NCBI RefSeq assembly: GCF_019710475.1
Contig: NZ_JAJFAX010000001.1
Span: 868,001 to 932,000, forward strand
DNA length: 64,000 nt
Direction of reading: 5' to 3'
DNA from: Glycomyces sp. TRM65418
GTDB lineage: Bacteria; Actinomycetota; Actinomycetes; Mycobacteriales; Micromonosporaceae
Shown: positions 1 to 7,848 of the stretch, piece after piece
Numbering within the stretch: the stretch's first letter is position 1
How the letters are laid out: every line of letters starts with the position of its first letter
The notes under the pieces: generated by a model
What the model was told of the DNA's origin: nothing
What the model saw: only the letters and a program-made list of their open reading frames with translations
Database searches by the model: none
Position numbers and translations under genes: made by a program

Positions 1-1576
1 GTCCGAGGCGGAGGGGTCGGCTCCGGCCGAGCCCGCTCCGGCCCCGTCCGAGGAGCCGGCTTCCGAGCCTGAGGCCGAGGCGCCCGCCGCCGAGCAGGAG
101 GAGGCCGCTCCGGCCGCCGAGGCGCCCGCCGAGGAGTCGAACGAGTCGAAGCCGGCCTCCGGCGGTCCCGCCGAAGGCACCGAGGTGCTGCTCCCCGAAC
201 TGGGCGAGTCGGTCACCGAGGGCACGGTGACGACCTGGCTCAAGGCCGTGGGCGACGAGGTCGAGGTCGACGAGCCGCTGCTGGAGATCTCGACCGACAA
301 GGTCGACACGGAGATCCCGTCCCCGGCCGCCGGCAAGCTGCTGGAGATCCGCGTGAACGAGGACGAGACCGCCGAGGTCGGTTCCGTGCTCGCGATCATC
401 GGTTCCGGCACCGCGGCCCCGGCCGCGACGTCCACGCCGGAGGCCGCGCCGGCGTCGACGCCTTCGGTGAAGTCCGAGCCCGAACCGCAGCCCGCGCCGA
501 GCGAGGCCGAGGGGTCGCCGACCAAGCCGGCCCCGTCGGAGCCGGAGACCGCTCCGGCCCCGGAGCCGCAGTCGGCACCCGAGCCCGCCGCGGCTCCCGC
601 GTCCTCCCCGGCTCCCGCGTCGAAGCCCTCGGGCTCGTACGTGACGCCGCTGGTGCGCAAGCTCGCCTCCGACAACGGCGTGGACCTCTCCGAGGTCTCC
701 GGGTCGGGTGTGGGCGGACGCATCCGCAAGGAGGACGTCCAGGCCGTCATCGACGCCAAGAAGACGCCCGAGCCCGTGGCCGCCGCTCCGGAGCAGTCGC
801 AGGCCGCCCCGGCCCAGTCGCAGGCCGCTCCCGCCAAGGCCGAGGTCAGCCCGCTGCGCGGCCGCACCGAGAAGATGAGCCGCCTGCGCCAGTCCGCGGC
901 CAAGGCCCTGCTGCAGTCGATGCAGACCATGGCCCAGCTGACGACGGTGCGCGAAGTGGACGTCACCAAGGTGGCCAAGCTGCGCGCGGCCAAGAAGGAC
1001 GAGTTCCTCGCCCGCCACGGCGTGAAGCTCTCCTTCCTGCCGTTCTTCTCGATCGCCGCGATCGAGGCGCTGCAGCAGTACCCGATCATCAACGCCACCA
1101 TGAACTTGGAGGAGAAGACGATCACCTACCCCGAGGCCGAGAACGTCGGCTTCGCGGTGGACACGCCGAAGGGCCTCATCGTCCCGGTCATCAAGAACGC
1201 CGGCGACCTCAACATCCCGGGCCTGGCCAAGCGGATCGCCGAGATCGCCAAGAAGGCCCGCGACGGCGGCCTGGCGCCCGACGACCTGTTCGGCGGGACC
1301 TTCACGATCACCAACACCGGTTCGGTGGGCGCGCTGTTCGACACGCCGATCGTGCCGCTGGGGCAGTCGGCGATCCTCGGCACCGCCGCGATCGTCAAGC
1401 GCCCCCGCGTGGTCAACGACCCGGAGCTGGGCGAGGTCATCGCGGTGCGGTCGGTCATGCACCTGACGCTGAGCTACGACCACCGGCTCATCGACGGCGC
1501 CGACGCCGCCCGCTACCTCGAAGCGGTCACCAAGCGCATCGAGGAAGGCAACTTCGAACACCAGCTGGGCCTGTAA
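1..1576 (+). CDS. sucB: 2-oxoglutarate dehydrogenase E2 (dihydrolipoamide succinyltransferase), 5' end missing
   Basis: Acyltransferase core of the 2-oxoglutarate (or a related 2-oxoacid) dehydrogenase complex, which moves the acyl group from a swinging lipoyl arm to CoA. The frame is open from base 2, so the gene starts upstream. The first 180 bases encode an Ala/Pro/Glu-rich hinge, implying another lipoyl domain upstream. A lipoyl domain follows (about 188-410) with the lipoylated Lys in STDKVD (codon 299-301). Then come a second Pro/Ala/Glu hinge (about 415-630), an E3-binding domain (about 638-760, with [13 protein letters not shown]) and the catalytic domain ending in DHRLIDG (1478-1498; catalytic His at 1481, Asp at 1493). 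Actinobacterial E2 proteins with two or three lipoyl domains are normal. Which 2-oxoacid it serves is inferred. A strong hairpin follows the stop. Confidence 0.9.
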   Translation, partial: SEAEGSAPAEPAPAPSEEPASEPEAEAPAAEQEEAAPAAEAPAEESNESKPASGGPAEGTEVLLPELGESVTEGTVTTWLKAVGDEVEVDEPLLEISTDKVDTEIPSPAAGKLLEIRVNEDETAEVGSVLAIIGSGTAAPAATSTPEAAPASTPSVKSEPEPQPAPSEAEGSPTKPAPSEPETAPAPEPQSAPEPAAAPASSPAPASKPSGSYVTPLVRKLASDNGVDLSEVSGSGVGGRIRKEDVQAVIDAKKTPEPVAAAPEQSQAAPAQSQAAPAKAEVSPLRGRTEKMSRLRQSAAKALLQSMQTMAQLTTVREVDVTKVAKLRAAKKDEFLARHGVKLSFLPFFSIAAIEALQQYPIINATMNLEEKTITYPEAENVGFAVDTPKGLIVPVIKNAGDLNIPGLAKRIAEIAKKARDGGLAPDDLFGGTFTITNTGSVGALFDTPIVPLGQSAILGTAAIVKRPRVVNDPELGEVIAVRSVMHLTLSYDHRLIDGADAARYLEAVTKRIEEGNFEHQLGL

Positions 1577-1588
1577 GGACAGCGGTAG

Positions 1589-1636
1589 ACGCCCGAAGGG
1601 GCGCGGCGGGACGGCCCGCCGCGCCCCTTCGGGCGT
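1589..1636 (+). terminator. Terminator hairpin after sucB
   Basis: Perfect 22-bp inverted repeat with an ACGG loop (arms 1589-1610 and 1615-1636), 13 bases after the sucB stop. No U-tract follows, which is usual for actinobacterial terminators. Confidence 0.85.
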
Positions 1637-1722
1637 TCAAGGAGCCGTCTCATGCATCTGCAAGCGGCCTCGACAAGATGAGGCATCTACCCGTAACCCG
1701 ACGCACGTGTCCTCGTTGTTCC

Positions 1723-1728
1723 TACAAT
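1723..1728 (+). promoter_or_regulatory. Candidate -10 box (TACAAT)
   Basis: TACAAT lies 38 bases before the ATG at 1767, in a locally AT-richer stretch. No good -35 is visible. It would give a leader of about 30 nt holding a weak AGGA ribosome site. Confidence 0.4.
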
Positions 1729-1766
1729 CCACCTTTTGTGACCCCACGCGGAAGTTAGGAACTCGA

Positions 1767-2198
1767 ATGTCGATCGAGTACAACGAACTCCTCGCCATGT
1801 TGATGGAGACCCGCCCCGAATTCGCGACCGAACTCTACAACTGCACCGACGGTCCCGATCTCCCCGACTACGACAGCATCACCGTGAGCCGCAGGACCAT
1901 CACCCTTCCCGACCATCCGAACCCGCTCCGGGTCTGCGTGGCGGCGGCGTACTCGAAGGACGGCGAGCGCGTCATCGCGCTCCTGTTCGACGCGGTACTC
2001 CAACCCGACCCCGCGCAGGCCGACGCCTGGTTGCGCTTCATGACCGAGGCGCAGCGAACTTTGAGCTGCATGGTCGCCTTCGTGGTGCTCTGCCGCGACG
2101 CGAAGACGGCGGACTGGGCACTGACGTCCACCACGGTGGGCGACATCGGCTGCTATGTGCTGCCGGTGGTGATTCCCTCATTGCTCGCGAACGCCTAG
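1767..2198 (+). CDS. Hypothetical protein, possibly truncated
   Basis: 143-residue cytoplasmic protein of unknown function. I chose the ATG at 1767, behind a weak AGGA (1757-1760), over a GTG at 1707 that would add 20 unlikely residues. There are no membrane segments or signal peptide. The pattern around VVLCRDAKTADWA, followed by TTVGDIGCYVLPVVIP, resembles the first half of a family of roughly 280-residue hypothetical proteins common in Streptomyces that has, in my recollection, a nuclease-like fold. If so, this copy lacks the C-terminal half. That assignment is from memory and tentative. The gene stands alone between the sucB terminator and a 430-bp gap. Confidence 0.6.
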   Translation: MSIEYNELLAMLMETRPEFATELYNCTDGPDLPDYDSITVSRRTITLPDHPNPLRVCVAAAYSKDGERVIALLFDAVLQPDPAQADAWLRFMTEAQRTLSCMVAFVVLCRDAKTADWALTSTTVGDIGCYVLPVVIPSLLANA

Positions 2199-2262
2199 AA
2201 TGAAACCGGCCCTCGCCGCCGTCCCCACCACGGCAGCGGGGGCCCCTCCATGCCCGCACCGA

Positions 2263-2343
2263 TGTCACACCGGTGCGCCACAATCGATTCGGGGGCGCCG
2301 CGAGTGTCCGTTTTGCCCAGACACGCCCTTCATATTGTTCAGC
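2263..2343. repeat. Diverged direct repeat, copy A
   Basis: About 81 bases. The first 33 align without gaps to copy B with roughly nine mismatches, ending in the shared GATTCGGGGG. After that come shared TGTCCG, TTCA-ATT and TTCAGC blocks. Confidence 0.55.
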
Positions 2344-2375
2344 AACCTCGGCGAATCAGCCCAATCCCCTTGGAA

Positions 2376-2459
2376 TGTCATACCCCTGGGGCATCGTTGA
2401 TTCGGGGGATGCTGCAAATGTCCGAATTATTCAGAACCGCCGTTCACATTCGCTTCAGC
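2376..2459. repeat. Diverged direct repeat, copy B
   Basis: Second copy, offset 113 bases from copy A, about 84 bases long. It shares the same ordered blocks TGTCA, GATTCGGGGG, TGTCCG and TTCAGC. Function unknown. Confidence 0.55.
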
Positions 2460-2598
2460 TCACCACGCCCCCCTCAGCTGTCGCTACTCCCCGGCCCTCC
2501 GCGCCAAGCGATGGGCCGCTGCAACCATCGACAGACTCGCGCAGCGTCTCGACCGCGAAGACATATGACGAGTCCCGAAATACGGGAAATCTCTCCCA

Positions 2599-2604
2599 TA
2601 TATT
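2599..2604 (+). promoter_or_regulatory. Candidate -10 box (TATATT)
   Basis: TATATT 25 bases before the methyltransferase ATG, in an AT-rich patch just after a CCCGAAATACGGG inverted repeat (about 2574-2586) that could be an operator. No clear -35. Confidence 0.35.
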
Positions 2605-2629
2605 AGAACTCCATCGGTAAGGTCTCCTC

Positions 2630-3445
2630 ATGGCGAAAGAGACTGCGACCTATATCCACGGCCACCACGAATCGGTGTTGCGTTCCCACGCTTGGCGCAC
2701 GGCCGAGAACTCGGCGGCCTACCTGCTGCCGCACCTCCGGTCCGCCCACAAGATCCTCGACATCGGCTGCGGCCCGGGCACCATCTCCGCCGACCTGGCG
2801 GCCCTGGTCCCTGACGGTCACGTGACCGCGGTCGACTACGCACCGGCCATCGTGGATCAGGCCGCGAAGGAAGCGGCCTCACGGGGACTGGGGAACATGG
2901 ATTTCGCGGTAGCGGACGTGCACGCTCTCGCGTATGACGGCGACACCTTCGACGTCGTGCACGCTCACCAAGTGCTCCAGCATGTGGGCGATCCGGTCCA
3001 GGCGTTGAGAGAGATGTGGCGAGTGGCGAAGCCCGGTGGTGTGGTGGCGGTACGCGACAGCGACTACGCGGCCTTCACCTGGTTTCCGGAGTCGCAGGGC
3101 CTGAGCGACTGGCTGGACCTGTACGAACGCGTGGCGCGCGCCGGCGGAGGCGAACCGGACGCGGGCCGCAGGCTGAAGTCCTGGGCGCTGGAGGCGGGAT
3201 TCGAGGAAGCAGCCGTCGAAGCGACCTCATCGACATGGACCTTCGCCAGCGAGGCGGACCGTAGATGGTGGAGCGACCTCTGGGCGGACCGGAGTCTGCA
3301 CTCCGACTTCGCGAAGCAGGCCGTGGAGGGCCGACACGCCACTCAGGAAGAGCTGCAAGCGATCTCGGAGGCATGGAAGGTATGGGGGCAGAATGCGGCG
3401 TCCTGGCTGATGATCCCCCACGGCGAGATCCTCTGCCGCGCTTGA
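2630..3445 (+). CDS. SAM-dependent class I methyltransferase
   Basis: 271-residue cytoplasmic methyltransferase of the UbiE/Methyltransf_11 type. Motif I, ILDIGCGPGT (residues 42-51), binds S-adenosylmethionine. VTAVDYA (acidic ribose-binding residue about D69) and the VLQHVGDPVQALREMWRVAKPGG segment (about 115-137) are the usual following strands. The C-terminal third is a mostly helical cap that would set the substrate, which cannot be deduced. The ATG at 2630 is preceded only by a weak AAGG. It appears monocistronic, between the repeat-bearing gap and a strong terminator. The family assignment is sure and the substrate unknown. Confidence 0.85.
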   Translation: MAKETATYIHGHHESVLRSHAWRTAENSAAYLLPHLRSAHKILDIGCGPGTISADLAALVPDGHVTAVDYAPAIVDQAAKEAASRGLGNMDFAVADVHALAYDGDTFDVVHAHQVLQHVGDPVQALREMWRVAKPGGVVAVRDSDYAAFTWFPESQGLSDWLDLYERVARAGGGEPDAGRRLKSWALEAGFEEAAVEATSSTWTFASEADRRWWSDLWADRSLHSDFAKQAVEGRHATQEELQAISEAWKVWGQNAASWLMIPHGEILCRA

Positions 3446-3459
3446 AGAATGATGACGAT

Positions 3460-3493
3460 CTGGGGGCCGACGAGCAAAGCTCGTCGGCCCCAG
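3460..3493 (+). terminator. Terminator hairpin after the methyltransferase gene
   Basis: CTGGGGGCCGACGAGC pairs with GCTCGTCGGCCCCAG across an AAA loop, with one bulged G. It starts 15 bases after the stop and also serves the region where the converging XRE/DUF397 operon ends. Confidence 0.75.
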
Positions 3494-3525
3494 CATGATG
3501 TCGGTGTGTCAGCACCGCTTTCGGT

Positions 3526-3771
3526 TCAGGAACGCCCTGCAGCGCGCAGCAGACTGGTGAACTCAGCGGTCTTCAACTCGAAGATCGGTGAGTCCTCGCC
3601 GAGCTTGCTGTCCCGGACCTGGAAGCCAGTGATGGCAATCCGCGCCTCGACGCAGTCATTGCCTTGCGCGCCGCTTCGGCTGGACCTGCGCCACGGCGCA
3701 ACACGCGCTTCGACGCAGGCATTCTCCCCGCCACCGCTACGACTTGACTTCCGCCATCCGCCCTGCCTCAT
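3526..3771 (-). CDS. DUF397 domain protein with duplicated motif
   Basis: 81-residue DUF397 protein. The hallmark WRKSSRSGGGENACVEA appears at the N-terminus and is repeated at once as WRRSSRSGAQGNDCVEA. VRDSK and a FELKTAEFTSLL-like tail then complete one domain. DUF397 proteins are small actinobacterial partners of XRE regulators, named in developmental and stress regulation, with unclear biochemistry. The start ATG overlaps the stop of the upstream XRE gene by four bases (3768-3771, ATGA), so the two are probably translationally coupled. The duplication of the Cys-containing half motif is the odd feature. Confidence 0.85.
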   Translation of the reverse strand: MRQGGWRKSSRSGGGENACVEARVAPWRRSSRSGAQGNDCVEARIAITGFQVRDSKLGEDSPIFELKTAEFTSLLRAAGRS

Positions 3772-4577
3772 AGCTCCAACTCCTTAATCGACTTCGCCTG
3801 TCGACTGCCCAGAGCTCTCGCATTGCGAAACTCAGCAACCGCTTCAGCCGACTCAATGTACCGCGCCCCATCCGGGGCGTCGAAGTAAGCGAGGTCCGGG
3901 TCGTCGTCCTCGGTGAATGACAGTACGTGGTACGGCAGCTCCAGCCCTGGTTGCGGGCCGACTGAGAAGGGCAGGTAGTTCACGGTGATGTTCGGCTGCG
4001 CGTCCGCCTCCAAAAGGCTTTCGAGCTGGTCTCGGGGACACGCTGAACGAAGCACTGCCTCTCCCATGAGCACATCTAGGTGAACGGTCTCGCCGCGACG
4101 CTTAAAATCCGTCTGCCGCTGACAACGCTGCTCGACCAGCTCATCGATCCGGCGCGGTGAATACCTCCCGCTTCGCTCGAACAGTCTGCGCATGTAGCTT
4201 TCGCTTTGCAGCAAGCCCGGAACGAACAGCGTTTCATTCGACTCGATGCGGCAGGCAAGCCGCTCCAGCTCGATGTAGGCATGGAAACCCGACCGTGTCA
4301 GAGCATCGATCGACTGCAGCCACGAAGTCTCATCGACGAGATCCCAGAGCCGCTCCAGCTCGGCCTGCTTCTCGATCGAGGCGCCGAAGAGCCTCGCGAG
4401 CGCACCGATGACCGGGAAGGTCAAGTTCGTGCGCTTACCGCTCGCGAATCGCTGATAGGTCCGGGTCGAGCCAGCGATCCGCGCGATGCGTGAATCCGTG
4501 ACGGGAATTCGCGAAGTGGCGCGCAACGCCTCGGTTTCGCGTCCTACCTGCCTGCGCAGCACTGTCCCTGTTGCCAT
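3768..4577 (-). CDS. XRE-family regulator with DUF5753 domain
   Basis: 269-residue transcriptional regulator. An N-terminal helix-turn-helix of the HTH_31 type (about residues 5-70) is followed by DUF5753 (about 95-265), recognisable from FVPGLLQSESYMRRLF, FKRRGETVHLDVLMGEAVLR and the YHVLSFTEDDDPDLAYFD stretch. Such proteins normally sit next to a DUF397 gene, as here with a four-base overlap. Two tandem ATG codons (4580 and 4577) could start it. I prefer 4577 because a GATACT box ends exactly six bases upstream and no ribosome site exists, suggesting a leaderless mRNA. An inverted repeat around the promoter hints at self-regulation. Confidence 0.85.
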   Translation of the reverse strand: MATGTVLRRQVGRETEALRATSRIPVTDSRIARIAGSTRTYQRFASGKRTNLTFPVIGALARLFGASIEKQAELERLWDLVDETSWLQSIDALTRSGFHAYIELERLACRIESNETLFVPGLLQSESYMRRLFERSGRYSPRRIDELVEQRCQRQTDFKRRGETVHLDVLMGEAVLRSACPRDQLESLLEADAQPNITVNYLPFSVGPQPGLELPYHVLSFTEDDDPDLAYFDAPDGARYIESAEAVAEFRNARALGSRQAKSIKELEL

Positions 4578-4581
4578 CATT

Positions 4582-4634
4582 CCAGTATCACGATCCTCAC
4601 AGAAAGTAAAACCCTCACACCACGCCGATACTGG
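4582..4634 (-). promoter_or_regulatory. Promoter and inverted repeat upstream of the XRE gene
   Basis: On the minus strand a GATACT -10 box (4584-4589) lies six bases before the ATG at 4577, with a weak TTTTAC -35 (4606-4611, 16-bp spacer). CCAGTATC (4582-4589) and GATACTGG (4627-4634) form an 8-bp inverted repeat flanking the promoter, a plausible operator. Confidence 0.5.
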
Positions 4635-4823
4635 ATGGCGTTCTGGCGTGTCACGGCGCCATGTCGACTTGCCACACGTAGACGCACTACTTCACAGCCA
4701 GGTGCTGAGCTGGGGTTTTGCCCTTGAATTGCGAGCGAGACCGCGCCTACCTTCGTCGTATCGCGATCGTTCGATCCGAGCGATTGCGAGTGATTCCGAG
4801 GCTTCAGCTGACCGGAGGCGTCC

Positions 4824-5135
4824 ATGCATTACCCGAGCGTCACAGGCGAACACCGCCCTTCCCCTGCTCCACAGGAGATCGAAGTGGGCGTCACCGTCGT
4901 CGACTCGACCCGCATCCGCTGCCTTCTCGACCCCGACTGGGGCTCGGTCATGTGCTTCCGCATCGCGCCCGGCGAACTCTCCGACTACATCGGCGTCCTC
5001 ACCGGACCCGGTACCGACACCCCCAACCTCCATCTCGTCTCGCAATACCGCTGGCGCTTCCCGACTCCCGAAGCACGCGAAACACTCCGACAAGCCGTCC
5101 TCGACCTCTACCGCTCCTGGACGGCCCGGCGATGA
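4824..5135 (+). CDS. Hypothetical protein (103 aa)
   Basis: Unrecognised 103-residue soluble protein, preceded by a good GGAGG site (4814-4818, five-base spacing) that fixes the ATG at 4824. The central DPDWGSVMCFRIAPGELSDY and terminal RETLRQAVLDLYRSW segments look like a compact alpha/beta fold. It overlaps the next small gene by four bases (ATGA, 5132-5135) and is divergent from the XRE/DUF397 operon. In actinomycetes such small genes often accompany XRE/DUF397 pairs, but no function can be assigned. Confidence 0.65.
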   Translation: MHYPSVTGEHRPSPAPQEIEVGVTVVDSTRIRCLLDPDWGSVMCFRIAPGELSDYIGVLTGPGTDTPNLHLVSQYRWRFPTPEARETLRQAVLDLYRSWTARR

Positions 5136-5293
5136 ACCCCGGCGCGAACACCGCACCGCGCCCGGTGCCCGGCAAGCACGAGTCCGACGGCGGCAGCCCG
5201 CCCTGGTGCGTCACCTGCACCGAGCACTACCGCTGCCCGATCCTCTTCCCTTGCGGCACTTACCGTTCGCAACACCCGCAAGACACCGACTGA
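5132..5293 (+). CDS. Small Cys-rich hypothetical protein (53 aa)
   Basis: 53-residue protein whose ATG overlaps the previous stop by four bases. The second half contains WCVTC-(5 residues)-RC-(5 residues)-C, four cysteines spaced like a small metal-binding knuckle. No known family is recognised. Translational coupling to the 103-residue gene suggests the two act together. It could also be a non-functional open frame, but the codon use and tight junction argue for a real gene. Confidence 0.55.
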   Translation: MNPGANTAPRPVPGKHESDGGSPPWCVTCTEHYRCPILFPCGTYRSQHPQDTD

Positions 5294-5451
5294 CCCGCTC
5301 CGGGTGCGGCGGCCGGGCCGGGCATCACCGCGATATCACTGCGATCTCGCCGCGATGCCGACGCAATCTCCGGCCCGAGGCAGGCACCGCCGCACCCGCC
5401 CGGTACCGCAGAGCGAGGCTTTCCCAGGGGGCCGACGCCGAGGTTCCGGTG

Positions 5452-5488
5452 GGCCGCGCCCGGACCAGGTGGGGGTCCGGGCGCGGCC
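5452..5488 (+). terminator. Terminator-like hairpin
   Basis: Perfect 15-bp inverted repeat, GGCCGCGCCCGGACC / GGTCCGGGCGCGGCC, with a 7-base loop, about 160 bases after the 53-aa gene. It is the main structured element in the 314-base gap 5294-5607. I see no gene in the rest of that gap. Confidence 0.65.
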
Positions 5489-5607
5489 GCATCTAATTGG
5501 AATGATCTGTGTCACGATCGCCTCCGCAGCGCCTGAAACTGTCGGTGCCCGTTCGCACACTTGCAGTACCGGATCAGCCCGGCACAACTTCACAGCAGGA
5601 GGAACCG

Positions 5608-5889
5608 ATGTCCGCTCCCGAACTCGACCACCTCGCCGACGCCATCACCGCAGTGGCCGGTGCCCGCAAACGGATTCCCGTCCCCGATCTGCTCCGCGAG
5701 ACGGCCTTGAACGTCCAGATCCTCAGCCGCATCGCCACGAACCGGCTCGACGACCGACTCCGCCGCGAGGACATCGAATCCGCCGCCGACCACTTGGTCG
5801 CCCAACTCCGGCACGCCGCCTGGGAACTCCCCGCTCCCCCACCGGCCGCATCGCCGTCGCCGCCCGACCCGGCACCGCCGCCTCCATAA
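5608..5889 (+). CDS. Hypothetical protein (93 aa)
   Basis: Unrecognised 93-residue protein. An excellent AGGAGGA site (5597-5603) five bases ahead fixes the ATG at 5608. Residues 1-75 are predicted helical, with NVQILSRIATNRLDDRLRREDIES. The last 20 residues are almost only Pro, Ala and Ser. No membrane segment. It lies in a run of same-strand small genes ending with the DUF6236 gene. Confidence 0.6.
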   Translation: MSAPELDHLADAITAVAGARKRIPVPDLLRETALNVQILSRIATNRLDDRLRREDIESAADHLVAQLRHAAWELPAPPPAASPSPPDPAPPPP

Positions 5890-5896
5890 CGCGCCT

Positions 5897-5902
5897 TAGA
5901 GT
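5897..5902 (+). promoter_or_regulatory. Candidate -10 box (TAGAGT)
   Basis: TAGAGT about 21 bases before the GTG at 5924. It would give a leader of roughly 15 nt including an AAAGGGG ribosome site (5911-5917). Confidence 0.35.
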
Positions 5903-5923
5903 CGGTCCCGAAAGGGGTGGGGT

Positions 5924-6277
5924 GTGGACGAGATGACCGACGGGGAGATCGCTGCAGGGTTCCGGCCGGTGCTGGCGCTTGTGGAGGAGTGGGAGCGGTT
6001 GGGAACGGCGCTGGGCCGGCTGGAGGACGCTACCGACCCGGCGGAGCTGGAGGAGCGGGACGCGGCCGGGGAGCGGTTCGCGTCCCTCAGTGAGGAGATC
6101 TGCCGCAGCACCGCGAAGGCCCTCAAGGGGATCGGACTGTGGCACGGGGCGGCGATGATCGATGCGGGGCTCGCGATCCCCCACGAGGTCTGGGAGGACC
6201 TCGTCGAGCAATACCCGCCGTACCCGCCGGCCGTGCCCGACCTCGAACTCAAGCCGCGCCGGTCCTGGAGGGCCTAG
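5924..6277 (+). CDS. Hypothetical protein (117 aa)
   Basis: Unrecognised 117-residue acidic, mostly helical protein. It has a coiled-coil-like segment (VLALVEEWERLGTALGRLEDA) and a Pro/Tyr-rich EQYPPYPPAVPDLELKPRRS tail. The GTG at 5924, behind AAAGGGG, is the probable start; an ATG at 5933 is the alternative. It belongs to the string of accessory genes between the XRE/DUF397 pair and the DUF6236 gene. Confidence 0.55.
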   Translation: MDEMTDGEIAAGFRPVLALVEEWERLGTALGRLEDATDPAELEERDAAGERFASLSEEICRSTAKALKGIGLWHGAAMIDAGLAIPHEVWEDLVEQYPPYPPAVPDLELKPRRSWRA

Positions 6278-6350
6278 CGCGGTCCTCAGGGCTTCCCGTC
6301 GGCACCGCCGGTCCTGGATCGGCCCAGCCTGTCCGGGTCGAACATTTTGA

Positions 6351-6479
6351 GGCCCCGGTAAGGGCTCAGACGGGTCCTTCGAGCTGCTCGCCGACTGGAA
6401 GGAAGCCCGCAACGCCTCTAACAACCCGAGCCGATGTGCCAGCGTCGCGCTCCCGCAGGACTTCCGGGACAGCACTTAG
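6351..6479 (+). pseudogene. DUF397 remnant
   Basis: The frame from 6351 (just after a TGA) to a TAG at 6477-6479 reads ...GSFELLADWKEARNASNNPS, then RCASVALPQDFRDST and stop. This follows the DUF397 pattern W-K-x-AR-x-S-x-NPS-x-C-x-x-VALP-x-RDS, but there is no start codon. The tail after RDS is missing and the usual CVEVA has become CASVA. I read it as a decayed DUF397 gene. Confidence 0.55.
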
Positions 6480-6496
6480 GCGGGCATCATGGTCGA

Positions 6497-7732
6497 ATGG
6501 TCACCCCGATCGGGCTTTACTACCCGTACACCCACTTCCACGATCGCGGCTGGCTCAAGGTGGCGGCCCTGTACTGGCCGCGCATGGCCCGGATCGCGCC
6601 GCTCGGGTACGCCGACGTCGACAACCCGGACGCGCGGGCGCTGCGGGAACAGCTCGATTTCGTCCTCGATCTCGATCCCGGTCAGGAGGTCTGCCTCGAT
6701 GTCGGGTTGAAGGTCATCGACGCGCTGTACCAGTATGGCGACCTGATCCGGGAGCGGTATCGGATTCCCGAGCAGGTGGTGCGCTACGTCGGCGGCGCGT
6801 CCAGCGCCGGCGAGCGCCGTGTCGAGTATCGATTCCCCGAACTGGGCGAGTCGGTGCGAATGGAGCATCCGACACGGCGCTGGCCGCAGCCGGTGCGCTT
6901 CCCTGCACCGTCCTCTTTCCATCGCCTCATCGCGTTGCACGAGCGCAAGGTGCACGAGACGTTGGTCCGCGAGTTGACCGAGCACCGGCTGGCGGTGCTG
7001 GACGACAACGGCCGGTACGCGGCGGTGCATCCGAACTTCGCCTGGGCCTACATGTGCATGCTCGCGGAGGAAATGGCCGGAGCCTTTCACCTCACGCCCG
7101 TGGCGGACGACCCGTCCGCGTATGCCGAGTGCGGCTCCTGGACCGCTGAGCGCTTCGCGTCCGCACTGCTGGGAGAGGAGGTCGAGGAGGACGGGCAGGC
7201 GGTGGTCTCCCGGTCCCGTCTGGGCATGCTGGCGTTGCGGATCGCGGTCCCGGCCGATCCGGAGTCGGTGCCGGTCGAGAAGATCGTGAAGATCCGGCGG
7301 CGCTACGGCGCCGAGCTGGCCGCTTACCACGAGCTGATCGCGGAGCTGGCTGCCGAACTGTCGACCGAACTGGAGGGCATCAGGGGCCCGGGGGTGCTCG
7401 AGGCCTATCTTGCGGAGGAGGTGTCGCGAAAGGTCGAGCAGCCGCTGGCGGACCTGCGACGCGCGATGCGCGGATTGGGCGTGGACACGGCGCTGGGAGC
7501 GGCTTCGATCAAGTTCGAGTTCCCGGCGGCCGCGGCGCTGGCGGCCGGATGGGCGGCAGGCCAACCGGTGATCGCCGCAGCGGGGGCCGCTTTCGGTCTC
7601 GGGGCCTGGTACCGGACCTGGCGGACGTCTCGCAGCGCTCACATCCGGAGCTCACCGGTGGGTTATCTGTGGAGAGTCGAACGCGACCTGAAGGGCACGG
7701 ACCTGCTCCGCCGCTCCATGCCTGACGCTTGA
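6497..7732 (+). CDS. DUF6236 family protein
   Basis: 411-residue soluble protein beginning MVTPIGLYYPYTHFHDRGWL, followed by KVAALYWPRMARIAPLGY, which matches my recollection of the DUF6236 N-terminus (often found next to mobile or defence genes). Function unknown. The middle is helical. A hydrophobic Ala/Gly-rich stretch (AAAALAAGWAAGQPVIAAAG and following) near residue 355 could be a membrane hairpin. I start at the ATG 6497, not the upstream ATG at 6434, because the family begins at that point. No strong ribosome site is visible. The gene ends the accessory run and converges on a thioesterase gene. Confidence 0.7.
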   Translation: MVTPIGLYYPYTHFHDRGWLKVAALYWPRMARIAPLGYADVDNPDARALREQLDFVLDLDPGQEVCLDVGLKVIDALYQYGDLIRERYRIPEQVVRYVGGASSAGERRVEYRFPELGESVRMEHPTRRWPQPVRFPAPSSFHRLIALHERKVHETLVRELTEHRLAVLDDNGRYAAVHPNFAWAYMCMLAEEMAGAFHLTPVADDPSAYAECGSWTAERFASALLGEEVEEDGQAVVSRSRLGMLALRIAVPADPESVPVEKIVKIRRRYGAELAAYHELIAELAAELSTELEGIRGPGVLEAYLAEEVSRKVEQPLADLRRAMRGLGVDTALGAASIKFEFPAAAALAAGWAAGQPVIAAAGAAFGLGAWYRTWRTSRSAHIRSSPVGYLWRVERDLKGTDLLRRSMPDA

Positions 7733-7741
7733 GGCCGCGGT

Positions 7742-7788
7742 CGGCACCGGCCATGATCGGACCTGCGGGTGAGGGCCGACCGGTGCCG
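7742..7788. terminator. Possible bidirectional terminator
   Basis: CGGCACCGG (7742-7750) pairs with CCGGTGCCG (7780-7788) across a 29-base loop, between the converging DUF6236 and thioesterase genes. Confidence 0.4.
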
Positions 7789-7848
7789 TGCGGGGTTAGA
7801 CGCGGCACTCGTTGCGTCCGTCATGCGGGTGGTCCGGGAGGGGGCTGT

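Larger units (their letters stand above)
2199..2629. other. Gene-poor gap with a diverged direct repeat
   Basis: 431 bases without a convincing gene and with lower GC than the neighbours. It holds two related segments (2263-2343 and 2376-2459) and, near its right end, a candidate promoter for the methyltransferase gene. Short open frames exist but show no family motif or ribosome site. Confidence 0.6.

Noticed and set aside
185..1576. E2 protein starting at GTG 185
   Set aside because: The frame is open to the window start with a typical E2 hinge, so GTG 185 is an internal codon.
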